A stretch of DNA of 35,976 bases, taken from contig JAAZXY010000021.1 of assembly GCA_014239855.1 (NCBI GenBank), forward strand, positions 1 through 35,976. The letters run 5' to 3'. Each line of letters begins with the position of its first letter. Position 1 is the stretch's first letter. Position numbers and translations under genes: made by a program. Positions 8,604-17,469 of this stretch are shown piece after piece. The notes beneath the pieces were generated by a model that was not told the origin of the DNA, did no database searches, and worked only from the letters and a program-made list of their open reading frames with translations. The stretch comes from Acidimicrobiales bacterium (GTDB lineage: Bacteria > Actinomycetota > Acidimicrobiia > Acidimicrobiales > MedAcidi-G1).

Positions 8604-8912
8604 ATGTACGCAGTCATCGCCACCGGCGGAAAGCAGTACCGGGTCGAAGAGGGCCAGCGAGTCCTCGTCGAGCGGCTGGGAGCAGTGGACAGCGAAGTCG
8701 AGTTGACGCCGGTGATGGTGGTCGACGGAGACGACGTGCTGGCCACCCCCGCAGCCCTCTCCGGTGCGAGCGTGTCCGCCCGCATCATCGGTGATGCCAA
8801 GGGTCCGAAGATCCGAGGCTTCACTTACAAGAACAAGAGCAACCAGCGTCGGCGGTGGGGTCACCGCCAGCACCTGGCCGAGATCGAGATCACCGGAATC
8901 ACGAGGGGCTGA
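8604..8912 (+). CDS. rplU: 50S ribosomal protein L21
   Basis: About 102 residues, the usual length for bL21, a 23S rRNA-binding protein of the large subunit. The start [25 protein letters not shown] and the end [24 protein letters not shown] contain the conserved GGKQYRV and the basic RRRxGHRQ segment. An in-frame GTG at 8595 would add three residues, but ATG 8604 fits family starts better. It is followed four bases later by rpmA, the standard rplU-rpmA pair. Confidence 0.97.
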   Translation: MYAVIATGGKQYRVEEGQRVLVERLGAVDSEVELTPVMVVDGDDVLATPAALSGASVSARIIGDAKGPKIRGFTYKNKSNQRRRWGHRQHLAEIEITGITRG

Positions 8913-8916
8913 CGAC

Positions 8917-9168
8917 ATGTCAAAGACCAAGGGCGGAGGCTCGACCCGAAACGGCCGTGACTCCAACGCACAGCGACTGGGCGTGAAGGTCTACGACGGG
9001 GGCGAGGTCACTGCCGGAAGCATCATCATGCGCCAGCGGGGCACCAAGTTTCACCCGGGCGAGAACGTGGGCCGCGGGGGCGACGACACCCTCTTCGCCA
9101 CCGCCGACGGTCGGGTCAAGTTCGGCCGCCGCGGTGGCCGCAAGCTGGTCGACATCATCGTCGACTGA
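8917..9168 (+). CDS. rpmA: 50S ribosomal protein L27
   Basis: About 83 residues. [28 protein letters not shown], then [28 protein letters not shown] is the conserved bL27 sequence. The N-terminal arm reaches towards the peptidyl transferase centre. There is no Firmicutes-type N-terminal propeptide; the protein begins directly with the short MSKTKGGG arm. ATG 8917 was chosen over longer in-frame extensions that overlap rplU. A terminator hairpin follows 38 bases after the stop. Confidence 0.97.
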   Translation: MSKTKGGGSTRNGRDSNAQRLGVKVYDGGEVTAGSIIMRQRGTKFHPGENVGRGGDDTLFATADGRVKFGRRGGRKLVDIIVD

Positions 9169-9205
9169 CTGATTCGCATACGGATCGCCTTCGGGCGGTT
9201 CCTCG

Positions 9206-9242
9206 ACGACGCACCGTTTCGGCGGTGCGTCGTTCTCGTTTT
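9206..9242 (+). terminator. Rho-independent terminator after rpmA, probably bidirectional
   Basis: Perfect 11-bp stem ACGACGCACCG (9206-9216) with CGGTGCGTCGT (9223-9233), six-base loop, followed by a T-rich run on the plus strand (TTCTCGTTTT, 9233-9242). It lies between the convergent ends of rpmA (+) and the dNTPase gene (-). Confidence 0.85.
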
Positions 9243-10387
9243 CAGTCCAGACCCAGCCCGACGGGAAGCCGATCCTCGGACCAGCCGAGGAGGCGGACGC
9301 CGGACCGGCAGGCGAACCGGTCGGTCATGCCGCCGACGTAACGCACCGCGGCGTGGATCACCGCCGGACTGCCTGCATCGTCGGCACCGCCTTCGAGGGC
9401 ATCGGCGGGCAGGGCACCGGGGTGGTCGACCAGGTGGTCGACCAGGGCCCGGAGGAGGTCGATGACCCGTCCGGCCTGCTCGACGGAGGCGGGGCGCAGG
9501 TAGATCCGCTCGTAGTCGAAGCTGCGGAAGGCGGCCAGGGCATCGGCGGTGTCGGGGTCCATGCCGATTCGGCCCGAGGTGGCCGAGGCGGTGACGACGC
9601 CGCCGATGAACGTGGCCAACTGATCCCGGCGCGAGGTGCCACAGCGTTCGACGATGTCGTCCGGCAGGTCGGTGGCCGACACGAGGCCGGTGTGGACGGC
9701 GTCCTCGAAGTCGTGACAGACGTAGGCGATCCGGTCGGCCCAACTCACGACCTCACCCTCCGGGGTGCCCGGCGCCGGTCGTGACCAGGAGTGGTTCCGG
9801 ATGCCGTCGAGGGTCTGGGCGCACAGGTTGAGGGGCGCCAACGTGACGTCGGCACCCCACTGGGCGTGGTCGTAGCCGCCGTCCACGTAGGGGGAGAGGG
9901 CGTCCTCGCTGGCGTGGCCTCCCGGTCCGTGTCCGCAGTCGTGACCCAGGGCGATGGCTTCGGCCAGAGCGACGTTGAGCCCGAGCCGGGTGGCGATGGC
10001 CCGTGCGACCTGGGCCACCTCGAGGGCGTGGGTGAGTCGGGATCGCTGATGGTCCTCGGGAAACACGAAGACCTGGGTCTTGCCGGCCAGTCGACGGAAC
10101 GCCGTGGCGTGCAGGATCCGGTCGCGGTCCCGTTCGAAACAGGTCCGGAAGTCGTCCGGGGCTTCCTCGACGGAACGGTCGCCTCCACCGTCGGCCCGGG
10201 TGGCGCCATCGGTCAGGGGGAGTTCGTGGCCGGCATCTCTTCCCGGACGGGCGAGTTCGTCGACCGTTCCGATGGAGGCGTGGCTGTCGTGGTGGGCGGT
10301 CCGGACGTCCACGGCTCCCGGCGTGGCGTGCCCGTCCATGGTCGAGGCCCAGGTGCGGGCCCGTTCCGTGGCGTCCTGATCGGTCAT
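9242..10387 (-). CDS. dgt: Deoxyguanosinetriphosphate triphosphohydrolase-like HD-domain protein
   Basis: About 381 residues. The HD phosphohydrolase core shows R-L-T-H-A-L-E followed by the metal-binding H149-D150 in AIALGHDCGHGPGGH. The RDRDRILHATAFRRLAGKTQVF segment before it is characteristic of dGTPase-like proteins. Members hydrolyse dNTPs to deoxynucleosides and triphosphate, affecting nucleotide pools; the exact substrate cannot be read from sequence. Residues 1-85 are a variable, low-complexity N-terminus longer than in many relatives. It is transcribed against rpmA and divergently from obg. GTG/ATG choice: ATG at 10387 is preferred because a TAGGGT hexamer lies six bases upstream. 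A 12-bp tandem duplication (LVDHLVDH) is present near its C-terminus. Confidence 0.88.
   Translation of the reverse strand: MTDQDATERARTWASTMDGHATPGAVDVRTAHHDSHASIGTVDELARPGRDAGHELPLTDGATRADGGGDRSVEEAPDDFRTCFERDRDRILHATAFRRLAGKTQVFVFPEDHQRSRLTHALEVAQVARAIATRLGLNVALAEAIALGHDCGHGPGGHASEDALSPYVDGGYDHAQWGADVTLAPLNLCAQTLDGIRNHSWSRPAPGTPEGEVVSWADRIAYVCHDFEDAVHTGLVSATDLPDDIVERCGTSRRDQLATFIGGVVTASATSGRIGMDPDTADALAAFRSFDYERIYLRPASVEQAGRVIDLLRALVDHLVDHPGALPADALEGGADDAGSPAVIHAAVRYVGGMTDRFACRSGVRLLGWSEDRLPVGLGLD
9421..9444. repeat. Perfect 12-bp tandem duplication inside dgt
   Basis: GGTGGTCGACCA occurs twice in a row (9421-9432, 9433-9444). On the coding strand it doubles a four-residue unit (LVDH LVDH), in frame. 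Confidence 0.9.
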
Positions 10388-10393
10388 CGGGCC

Positions 10394-10399
10394 ACCCTA
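10394..10399 (-). promoter_or_regulatory. Candidate -10 element (TAGGGT) for dgt
   Basis: On the minus strand TAGGGT ends six bases before the ATG at 10387, which would place the transcription start at or next to the A of the start codon. Confidence 0.5.
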
Positions 10400-10440
10400 C
10401 GGAGCCCGGTCACGGGCCCGTGGCGTCAGGTAGCCCTCAG

Positions 10441-11787
<1,347 letters not shown>

Positions 11788-11791
11788 GTGG

Positions 11792-12901
11792 ATGGCGGGA
11801 CGAATCGACACCGTGGTCGTCAAGATCGGCACCTCGTCGATCACCGACGGCGAGGGAGTGATCGACCGCGCATCGGTGGGGAGGCTGTGCGATGGCGTGG
11901 CCGCGCTGCGTGAGTCGGGTCGGCGCGTCGTCGTGGTCACCTCGGGCGCCATCGCCGCCGGGCTGCCCGAGTTGGGGCTGGGCGGCGAGCGCCGCCCCCG
12001 GGACTCGGTCACCCTGCAGGCCGTTTCAGCTGTCGGGCAGGGCGGGCTGATCCGCACCTACCGTGAGGAACTGGGTCGACACGACCTGATTGCCGGTCAG
12101 GTCCTGCTGGCCCCCCTCGACTTCTTCGTGCGGGCCCAGTACCTGCACGCCCGGGGCACGCTCACCCGACTGCTCGAGTTGGGCGTGGTGCCCGTGGTGA
12201 ACGAGAACGACGCCATTGCCGATGACGAGATCCGGTTCGGCGACAACGATCGGATCGCCGCCCTGGTAGCCCATCTGGTCGGCGCATCGACCCTGGTGCT
12301 GCTGACCGACACGCCGGGCCTGTTGACCGCTGATCCGCGTCTGGATGCCGAGGCCTCGCTCATCGAGGAGATCGTGGAGATCGACCACGAGATGGAGGGC
12401 CTGGCCGGAACCAGCGGGTCGGTGCGGGGGAGCGGCGGCATGGCGTCGAAGTTGGCGGCCGCCAAGATCGCCAGCTGGTCGGGCGTACGGACGGTCATCG
12501 CCGACGCAGCCCGTGATGGCGTGATGCTCGATGCCTGTGACGGAACGCCCGGTGTGGGCACGGTGGTGCGCCCCCGGGAAGCCAGCCTGGGTGCCCGACG
12601 ACTGTGGATCGCCTTCGCTGTCGGCTCGTCGGGCCGGGTCACCGTCGACGTCGGTGCCCGACGGGCGCTGGAGGAACGTCGGGTCTCGCTGCTACCGGCC
12701 GGGGTGGTGGCCGTGGACGGTACCTACGAGGCGGGATCGGCCGTGGAGGTCTGTGATCCGTCGGGATCGATCTTTGCCAAGGGCATCGTGCGCCACGATT
12801 CGGCCATGCTGCGGGCCCATGTCGGTCGACGGACCGGCGACCTGCCCGACGGCATGGCCCATGAGGTCATCCACGCCGACGATCTCGTCGTCCTGCCCTG
12901 A
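11792..12901 (+). CDS. proB: Glutamate 5-kinase with C-terminal PUA domain
   Basis: About 369 residues. It catalyses ATP-dependent phosphorylation of glutamate, the first and feedback-regulated step of proline synthesis. The amino acid kinase domain begins at VVVKIGTSSITDGEGVID and includes SGAIAAGLPELGL, PVVNENDAIADDEIRFGDNDRIAALVA and GSVRGSGGMASKLAAAKIA. A PUA domain occupies about residues 275-365 (RALEERRVSLLPAGVVAVDGTYEAGSAVEV). The ATG at 11792 lies four bases after the obg stop, so the two are probably co-transcribed. The next step enzyme, proA, is not adjacent: murJ on the opposite strand separates them. The 3' end overlaps the 3' end of murJ by 35 bases and contains a 15-bp tandem duplication at the stop codon. 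Confidence 0.95.
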   Translation: MAGRIDTVVVKIGTSSITDGEGVIDRASVGRLCDGVAALRESGRRVVVVTSGAIAAGLPELGLGGERRPRDSVTLQAVSAVGQGGLIRTYREELGRHDLIAGQVLLAPLDFFVRAQYLHARGTLTRLLELGVVPVVNENDAIADDEIRFGDNDRIAALVAHLVGASTLVLLTDTPGLLTADPRLDAEASLIEEIVEIDHEMEGLAGTSGSVRGSGGMASKLAAAKIASWSGVRTVIADAARDGVMLDACDGTPGVGTVVRPREASLGARRLWIAFAVGSSGRVTVDVGARRALEERRVSLLPAGVVAVDGTYEAGSAVEVCDPSGSIFAKGIVRHDSAMLRAHVGRRTGDLPDGMAHEVIHADDLVVLP

Positions 12902-14555
12902 GGTTGCCTGCCCTGAGATTGCTGACGATCTGTTGGGCCTCGGTGACGCCGGTGCCGGCGGCCACGACGACGTAGGCGAAGCCGGCGACCGCCAGGCTGA
13001 TCGGAGCGGCCGCCAGGTCGGGCAATCCGTCGGTGGCCCACCGGGCCACCACGGCGATCACCACGGCAGCGGCGACCGGTGAGGCCAGCGGGCCCATGAC
13101 CGACGCCGGACCGGTCGGAGCGCCGACGGACCTTCGGGTGCGTCGGGAGAGAAGGACCAACTCGGTCCAGGCGGCCACCGCCGAGCCGAGGGCCAGGCCG
13201 ACCGCACCGAGGTGCGGGTCGGGCGACCCGGAGCGGACACCCCGGCCGAGGGGGCCGAACCAGCCCTGATCGCCGAGGGTCAGGAGCTCGCCGGCATGAA
13301 CGGTGATGCGGTCCATGGGAAACATGAGGGCCAGACCGATGACGGCCGCCAGGCCGACGCGGACCGCCGCGACACGGGCCGGACCGGCGGTATCGCCCAT
13401 GGCGTAGAGGGTGTTCTGGTGGATGCGCGACGAGGCGACGGCGGGCAGTCCGAGGGCGTAGGCGCCCAGCACCATCGACACGGCGCGGGCGTCGTCGCCG
13501 TCGAACGCCCCCCAGCCGAACAAGGCTCCCACGATGGATTCACCGAGGACCAGGAAGGCCACCGTCGAGAAGGCCACGAAGAACGCGGTACGGCGACGAG
13601 CCTGCAGGGAGATGGCGGCCAGATCGGAGGTCGGTGATCGGGACATCCCGGGAAGTGCGGCGGCGGCCACGCTGGTGGCGAACAGCGCCACCGGAAGGCT
13701 GTAGAGCATCTGGGCGGACAAGAGGCCGGCCACTGCTCCGGTGGCCAGCAGCGAGGCCAGCATCAGGTCCAGGTAGCCGGAGAGCTGGAGGACGCCCCGA
13801 CCCAGTACCGCCGGGCCGAAACGCCGCCGCACGTCGGCCACCGACGGATCGCCGCGACCGACCGTCCGGCCGATCCACGGTCGCAGTTCCGGGGCCAGAC
13901 GTCGCACGGCCACGGCCTGCACGCCGAACTGGAGGGCACCGCCGACCACCAGGCCCCATGCCAGCCCGGTGGCCGCCCGGGTCGGTGACCAGTCGCCGGT
14001 CAGGGCGGCGATCAGGACGGCGATCTGGGCCACGTTCCAGAGCACGGGGGCCACGTACGGAAGGAAGAACCGACCGTGGCTGTTCAGGATCCCGAGGCAC
14101 CAGGCCGACAGCACCAGGAGGCCGAGTCCGCCGGTGGTGATTCGCAGGAGGTCCACGGTGAGGTCGAGGCGGGCGCCGTCGAATCCGGGGGCCAGCACGG
14201 TGGCCAGCGGGCGGGCGGCCACGATGGCCACCACGACCAGTCCGCCGGCCAGCGCGGTGAGCAGCCCGGCCACCGCGGCGGCCACCTTCCCGGCCTCGTC
14301 GCGACGGCCCTCGCCGAGCAGGCGGCTGTAGACGGGAATGAACGAGGCGGACAGGGAGCCCTCGCCCAGCAGGTTCTGGAGCAGGTTGGGTATCCGGAGG
14401 GCTGCGGCGAAGGCGTCGGCTGCCGGTCCGAGGGCCAGCACGGAACGCAGCAGCGACTCGCGGGCCAGGCCGGCCAGCCGAGAGAGGAGGATGCCCGCGG
14501 CCACCGCGGACGATGATCCCCCGCTCTCCGGGTGCCCCACTTCGTCCACGGCCAT
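12867..14555 (-). CDS. murJ: Lipid II flippase MurJ (MviN family)
   Basis: About 562 residues, highly hydrophobic with many predicted membrane helices, as expected for the MOP-superfamily flippase that moves lipid II across the membrane. Family signatures are near the N-terminus: AGILLSRLAGLARESLLRSVL, then AFAAALRIPNLLQNLLGEGSLSASFIPVYSRLL. I chose ATG at 14555 (MAVDEVGHPE) because a TACCGT hexamer lies seven bases upstream; a GTG at 14564 would extend the protein by three residues but overlaps that hexamer. It is divergent from proA with only 35 bases between start codons and converges on proB with overlapping 3' ends. It is inserted between proB and proA, which are neighbours in many actinobacteria. 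Actinobacterial MurJ often carries a C-terminal pseudokinase domain; none is visible here. Confidence 0.93.
   Translation of the reverse strand: MAVDEVGHPESGGSSSAVAAGILLSRLAGLARESLLRSVLALGPAADAFAAALRIPNLLQNLLGEGSLSASFIPVYSRLLGEGRRDEAGKVAAAVAGLLTALAGGLVVVAIVAARPLATVLAPGFDGARLDLTVDLLRITTGGLGLLVLSAWCLGILNSHGRFFLPYVAPVLWNVAQIAVLIAALTGDWSPTRAATGLAWGLVVGGALQFGVQAVAVRRLAPELRPWIGRTVGRGDPSVADVRRRFGPAVLGRGVLQLSGYLDLMLASLLATGAVAGLLSAQMLYSLPVALFATSVAAAALPGMSRSPTSDLAAISLQARRRTAFFVAFSTVAFLVLGESIVGALFGWGAFDGDDARAVSMVLGAYALGLPAVASSRIHQNTLYAMGDTAGPARVAAVRVGLAAVIGLALMFPMDRITVHAGELLTLGDQGWFGPLGRGVRSGSPDPHLGAVGLALGSAVAAWTELVLLSRRTRRSVGAPTGPASVMGPLASPVAAAVVIAVVARWATDGLPDLAAAPISLAVAGFAYVVVAAGTGVTEAQQIVSNLRAGNLRAGRRDRRRG
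12893..12922. repeat. 15-bp tandem duplication covering the proB stop codon and the murJ C-terminus
   Basis: CTGCCCTGAGGTTGC (12893-12907) and CTGCCCTGAGATTGC (12908-12922) differ at one base. The proB TGA (12899-12901) lies in copy one and is repeated in copy two. On the minus strand the same bases encode NLRAG-NLRAG near the end of murJ. Confidence 0.92.
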
Positions 14556-14562
14556 CCAGTGC

Positions 14563-14568
14563 ACGGTA
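14563..14568 (-). promoter_or_regulatory. Candidate -10 element (TACCGT) for murJ
   Basis: Minus-strand TACCGT ends seven bases before the murJ ATG at 14555. It lies only nine bases from the proA -10 candidate on the other strand. Confidence 0.5.
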
Positions 14569-14577
14569 GGGGATGGC

Positions 14578-14583
14578 TAGCCT
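14578..14583 (+). promoter_or_regulatory. Candidate -10 element (TAGCCT) for proA
   Basis: TAGCCT ends seven bases before ATG 14591. The same hexamer precedes the MoxR gene and leuS at 6-7 bases. Confidence 0.55.
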
Positions 14584-14590
14584 CCACCGG

Positions 14591-15868
14591 ATGCAGAGCG
14601 CACGCCACGCTGAGTCGCCCCAGACCGTCTCCGCCATTGGTGGCCTGGCCCGTAGGGCCAAGTCGGCCGCACCGACCATGGCCGTCACGGACACGTCCAC
14701 CAAGAATGCCGCGCTGTTGGCCGCCGCCGACCGGCTCGAAGCCGATGTGGCGGACCTGTTGGCCGCCAACGCGGAGGACGTGGCCCGCGGAGAGTCCGAG
14801 GGAATGGCTGCCGGCGTGGTGGATCGCCTACGACTCGACGAGGGCCGGGTGGCCGCCATGGCCTCGGGCCTCCGTCAGGTGGCCGATCTGGAGGATCCGG
14901 TGGGCCGGGTCACGGCCGAATGGACCCGACCCAACGGGCTGCACATGTCCAGGGTGCGGGTGCCGCTGGGGGTGGTGGCCATCATCTACGAGAATCGCCC
15001 CAACGTGACCAGCGATGCCTTCGGCCTGTGCCTCAAGTCGGGCAACGTGGCCTTCCTGCGTGGGTCGTCGGGGGCGCTGTCATCGAATCGGGCTATCGCC
15101 ACGAGCATCCGTGCGGCACTGGTCGACGTGGGTCTGCCCGCTGATGTCCTGGTGCTCGTGGAGGACGGCAGCCGCGAGGCAGCCGTGGAGTTCATGCAGC
15201 AACGGGGTTTCGTGGACTGCCTGATTCCCCGGGGTGGGCCGTCGCTGATCCGATCGATCCTGGACAACGCCACAGTGCCCTACGTGATCGACGGTGACGG
15301 CAACTGCCACGTCTACGTGGACCAGACAGCCGACATGGCCATGGCCACCGACATCATCGTGAATGCCAAGGTCCAGCGTCCCTCGGTGTGCAATGCAGCC
15401 GAGAGCCTGGTGGTGCACGCCGCAGTGGCCGACCGCTTCCTGCCCATGGCCGTGGACGCACTGGCCGGCGTGGAGCTGGTGGGCGACGAGCGGGCCCGGC
15501 TCGTGGTGCCGTCGATCGGCGAGGCCTCCGAGGCCGACTGGTCGACGGAGTACGGCGACCTGAAGTTGTCGGTCCGGATCGTCGACGACCTCGATGAGGC
15601 GATTGCCCACATCAACGAGACGGGTTCGGGTCACAGCGAGGCCATCGTGACGGCCAGCGAGTCCGCGGCGGCCCGCTTCACCACCGAGGTCGACGCGGCG
15701 GCGGTGCTGGTGAACGCCTCGACCCGCTTCGTGGACGGCGAGGAGTTCGGATTCGGCGCCGAGATCGGGATCAGCACCCAGAAGCTCCACGCCCGGGGGC
15801 CCATGGGACTCGAGCAGCTCACCACCGAGAAGTACGTCGTCCGCGGCAGCGGCCAGATCCGAGGCTGA
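14591..15868 (+). CDS. proA: Gamma-glutamyl phosphate reductase
   Basis: About 425 residues. It reduces gamma-glutamyl phosphate to glutamate semialdehyde with NADPH, the second step of proline synthesis. The aldehyde dehydrogenase-like fold shows PLGVVAIIYENRPNVTSDAFGLCLKSGN, then the catalytic Cys at about residue 267 in QRPSVCNAAESLVVH, and the C-terminal FGFGAEIGISTQKLHARGPMGL. ATG 14591 (MQSARHAES) was chosen because of the TAGCCT box seven bases upstream; an in-frame ATG six codons earlier lies across that box. A DHFR-like gene follows after four bases. Confidence 0.95.
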   Translation: MQSARHAESPQTVSAIGGLARRAKSAAPTMAVTDTSTKNAALLAAADRLEADVADLLAANAEDVARGESEGMAAGVVDRLRLDEGRVAAMASGLRQVADLEDPVGRVTAEWTRPNGLHMSRVRVPLGVVAIIYENRPNVTSDAFGLCLKSGNVAFLRGSSGALSSNRAIATSIRAALVDVGLPADVLVLVEDGSREAAVEFMQQRGFVDCLIPRGGPSLIRSILDNATVPYVIDGDGNCHVYVDQTADMAMATDIIVNAKVQRPSVCNAAESLVVHAAVADRFLPMAVDALAGVELVGDERARLVVPSIGEASEADWSTEYGDLKLSVRIVDDLDEAIAHINETGSGHSEAIVTASESAAARFTTEVDAAAVLVNASTRFVDGEEFGFGAEIGISTQKLHARGPMGLEQLTTEKYVVRGSGQIRG

Positions 15869-15872
15869 ACCG

Positions 15873-16460
15873 TTGACCGGGTCTCTGGACGATGAGAAGT
15901 CAGTAGTCCGTATCTACCTCGCCAGTTCGGTGGACGGTTTCATCGCCGGACCCGGTGACGACCTGTCATGGCTGCCCGGTGAAGAGGATGCCGGTGGTCT
16001 TCAGGCCGGTGGGGCGATGGGCTTCGATGAGCACCTGGCCGCCATGGGAGTCATCCTGATGGGGCGGCGCACCTGGGATGTGGTGCTGGGTCCGGACGGT
16101 CTGGCCGGCCCCGTGTGGCCCTATGGCGATCTACCCGTGCTGGTGGCCACGAATCGGGAACTCGAGGGAGGCCACGGCCAGGCGCGGGCGGTGTCCGGAC
16201 CGATCGCTGATCTGGTGGCCGAGGCGCGCTCGGTGGCTGGCGGACAAGGCGTGTATCTGGATGGCGGCGACCTGGCCCGACAGGGGCTCCGTGCGGGCCT
16301 GGTGGACGAGGTGATCCTTACCGTGATTCCGGTGGTCCTCGGTGGGGGGACGGGGTTGTTCGACACCACGGTCGGGCGGCATCAGTTGGAGTTGGTCGGA
16401 GTGCACGATGGTGGCAGCGGCATGGTTCAACTCCAGTACCGAATGGCCTCCGCCCGCTGA
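15873..16460 (+). CDS. Dihydrofolate reductase family protein (RibD C-terminal-like)
   Basis: About 195 residues. The N-terminal VVRIYLASSVDGFIAGPGDDLSWL and the internal ILMGRRTWDVVLG, then YLDGGDLARQGLRAGLVDEVILTVIPVVLGGGTGLF are typical of the broad DHFR/RibD-C reductase family, which binds NADPH. The substrate is unknown: members include riboflavin pathway reductases and many uncharacterised proteins, and this is probably not the essential FolA. The start is a TTG at 15873, four bases behind the proA stop; no ATG or GTG in frame precedes the conserved core, so TTG is the most reasonable choice. Co-transcription with proA is likely. A 6-bp hairpin without a T-tract (16465-16480) follows its stop. 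Confidence 0.8.
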   Translation: MTGSLDDEKSVVRIYLASSVDGFIAGPGDDLSWLPGEEDAGGLQAGGAMGFDEHLAAMGVILMGRRTWDVVLGPDGLAGPVWPYGDLPVLVATNRELEGGHGQARAVSGPIADLVAEARSVAGGQGVYLDGGDLARQGLRAGLVDEVILTVIPVVLGGGTGLFDTTVGRHQLELVGVHDGGSGMVQLQYRMASAR

Positions 16461-16520
16461 GCCAGCGGGACCGCTCCCGCCAACCGGAGGCCGGATGACG
16501 GGGCGAAAGTGACCGCTCGG

Positions 16521-16526
16521 TAGCCT
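16521..16526 (+). promoter_or_regulatory. Candidate -10 element (TAGCCT) for the MoxR gene
   Basis: TAGCCT ends six bases before ATG 16533, predicting a leaderless message for the MoxR-VWA pair. Confidence 0.5.
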
Positions 16527-16532
16527 CCGGGA

Positions 16533-17432
16533 ATGACCGACTCCGACGTGCAATTCGCCGATCTGGACGGGGTGCGAGATGCCCTGGCCGACGCCGACTA
16601 CCTGGCCGACGCTGGCATTGCCGGCATCGTCTACCTGGCCGAACGGCTGGGTAAGCCCATCCTCGTGGAGGGCCCGGCAGGTACCGGCAAGACCCAGCTG
16701 GCCAAGAGCGTGGCCGAGATCACCGGCTCCCGCCTGATCCGTCTGCAGTGCTACGAGGGGCTCGACGAGTCCAAGGCCCTGTACGAATGGAACTACAAGA
16801 AGCAGCTCCTACGCATCCAGACCGAAGGCACGGACGCTGCATGGAACGACGTCGAGGACGACCTGTTCTCCGAGGACTTCCTCCTGACCAGGCCGCTGCT
16901 GGAGGCCATCCGGGCCGAGGACCGCGTGGTGCTCCTGATCGACGAGGTGGATCGGGTCGAGGTGGAGACCGAAGCCCTGCTGTTGGAGATCCTGTCGGAG
17001 TACCAGGTGTCGATTCCCGAGCTGGGCACCGTGCAGGCCACGCAGATCCCCATGGTCTTCCTGACGTCGAACGGCACCCGTGAACTCTCCGAGGCGCTGA
17101 AGCGGCGTTGCCTGTACCTCTACATCGACTATCCGGACCTGGATCGCGAGCGTCAGATCGTCACGGCCAAGGTGCCGGGGATCGACGCCAACCTGGCTGA
17201 TCAGGTGGCCCGCATCGTGCGGTCCATCCGGCAGCTCGACCTGAAGAAGGACCCGTCGGTGTCGGAGACCCTGGACTGGGCCCGCACCCTGGTGCTGCTC
17301 GGCGTGGAGCAGATCGACGCTGCGGTGGCCACCGAGACGGCCAACGTGTTGTTGAAGTACCGGACCGACATCGAGAAGGCCGTCAAGGAGTTCGCCGACA
17401 ATCCCGACGAGCTGGCCGGGCCGGCGAGCTGA
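16533..17432 (+). CDS. MoxR-family AAA+ ATPase
   Basis: About 299 residues. Walker A is GPAGTGKT (residues 47-54), Walker B is VVLLIDEVDR with D137-E138, and sensor-1 lies in IPMVFLTSNGTRELSEALKRRC. This is the MoxR/CoxD layout: AAA+ ATPases that act as chaperones in maturation of metal enzymes or protein complexes, nearly always with a VWA-domain partner. The next gene, 32 bases downstream, is such a partner (CoxE-like). No CO dehydrogenase or methanol dehydrogenase genes are in view, so the target cannot be named. ATG 16533 is supported by the TAGCCT box six bases upstream. Confidence 0.88.
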   Translation: MTDSDVQFADLDGVRDALADADYLADAGIAGIVYLAERLGKPILVEGPAGTGKTQLAKSVAEITGSRLIRLQCYEGLDESKALYEWNYKKQLLRIQTEGTDAAWNDVEDDLFSEDFLLTRPLLEAIRAEDRVVLLIDEVDRVEVETEALLLEILSEYQVSIPELGTVQATQIPMVFLTSNGTRELSEALKRRCLYLYIDYPDLDRERQIVTAKVPGIDANLADQVARIVRSIRQLDLKKDPSVSETLDWARTLVLLGVEQIDAAVATETANVLLKYRTDIEKAVKEFADNPDELAGPAS

Positions 17433-17445
17433 TCGGGGGAGTCCC

Positions 17446-17469
17446 CTCCCATGACCCGTCTCCCATGAC
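17446..17469 (+). repeat. Duplicated start site of the VWA gene (10-bp direct repeat, 14-bp period)
   Basis: CTCCCATGAC occurs at 17446-17455 and 17460-17469. Both contain an ATG: the first (17451) opens a frame of only five codons (MTRLP then TGA at 17466), while the second (17465) starts the VWA protein. Confidence 0.85.

Noticed and set aside
16465-16480. Hairpin GCGGGA / TCCCGC after the DHFR-like gene
   Set aside because: Only six pairs and no T-run, so a terminator call is not supported.
17451-17468. Short frame MTRLP starting at the first of the two duplicated ATG sites before the VWA gene
   Set aside because: Five codons with no promoter box at leaderless spacing; noted as a duplicated start, not as a gene.
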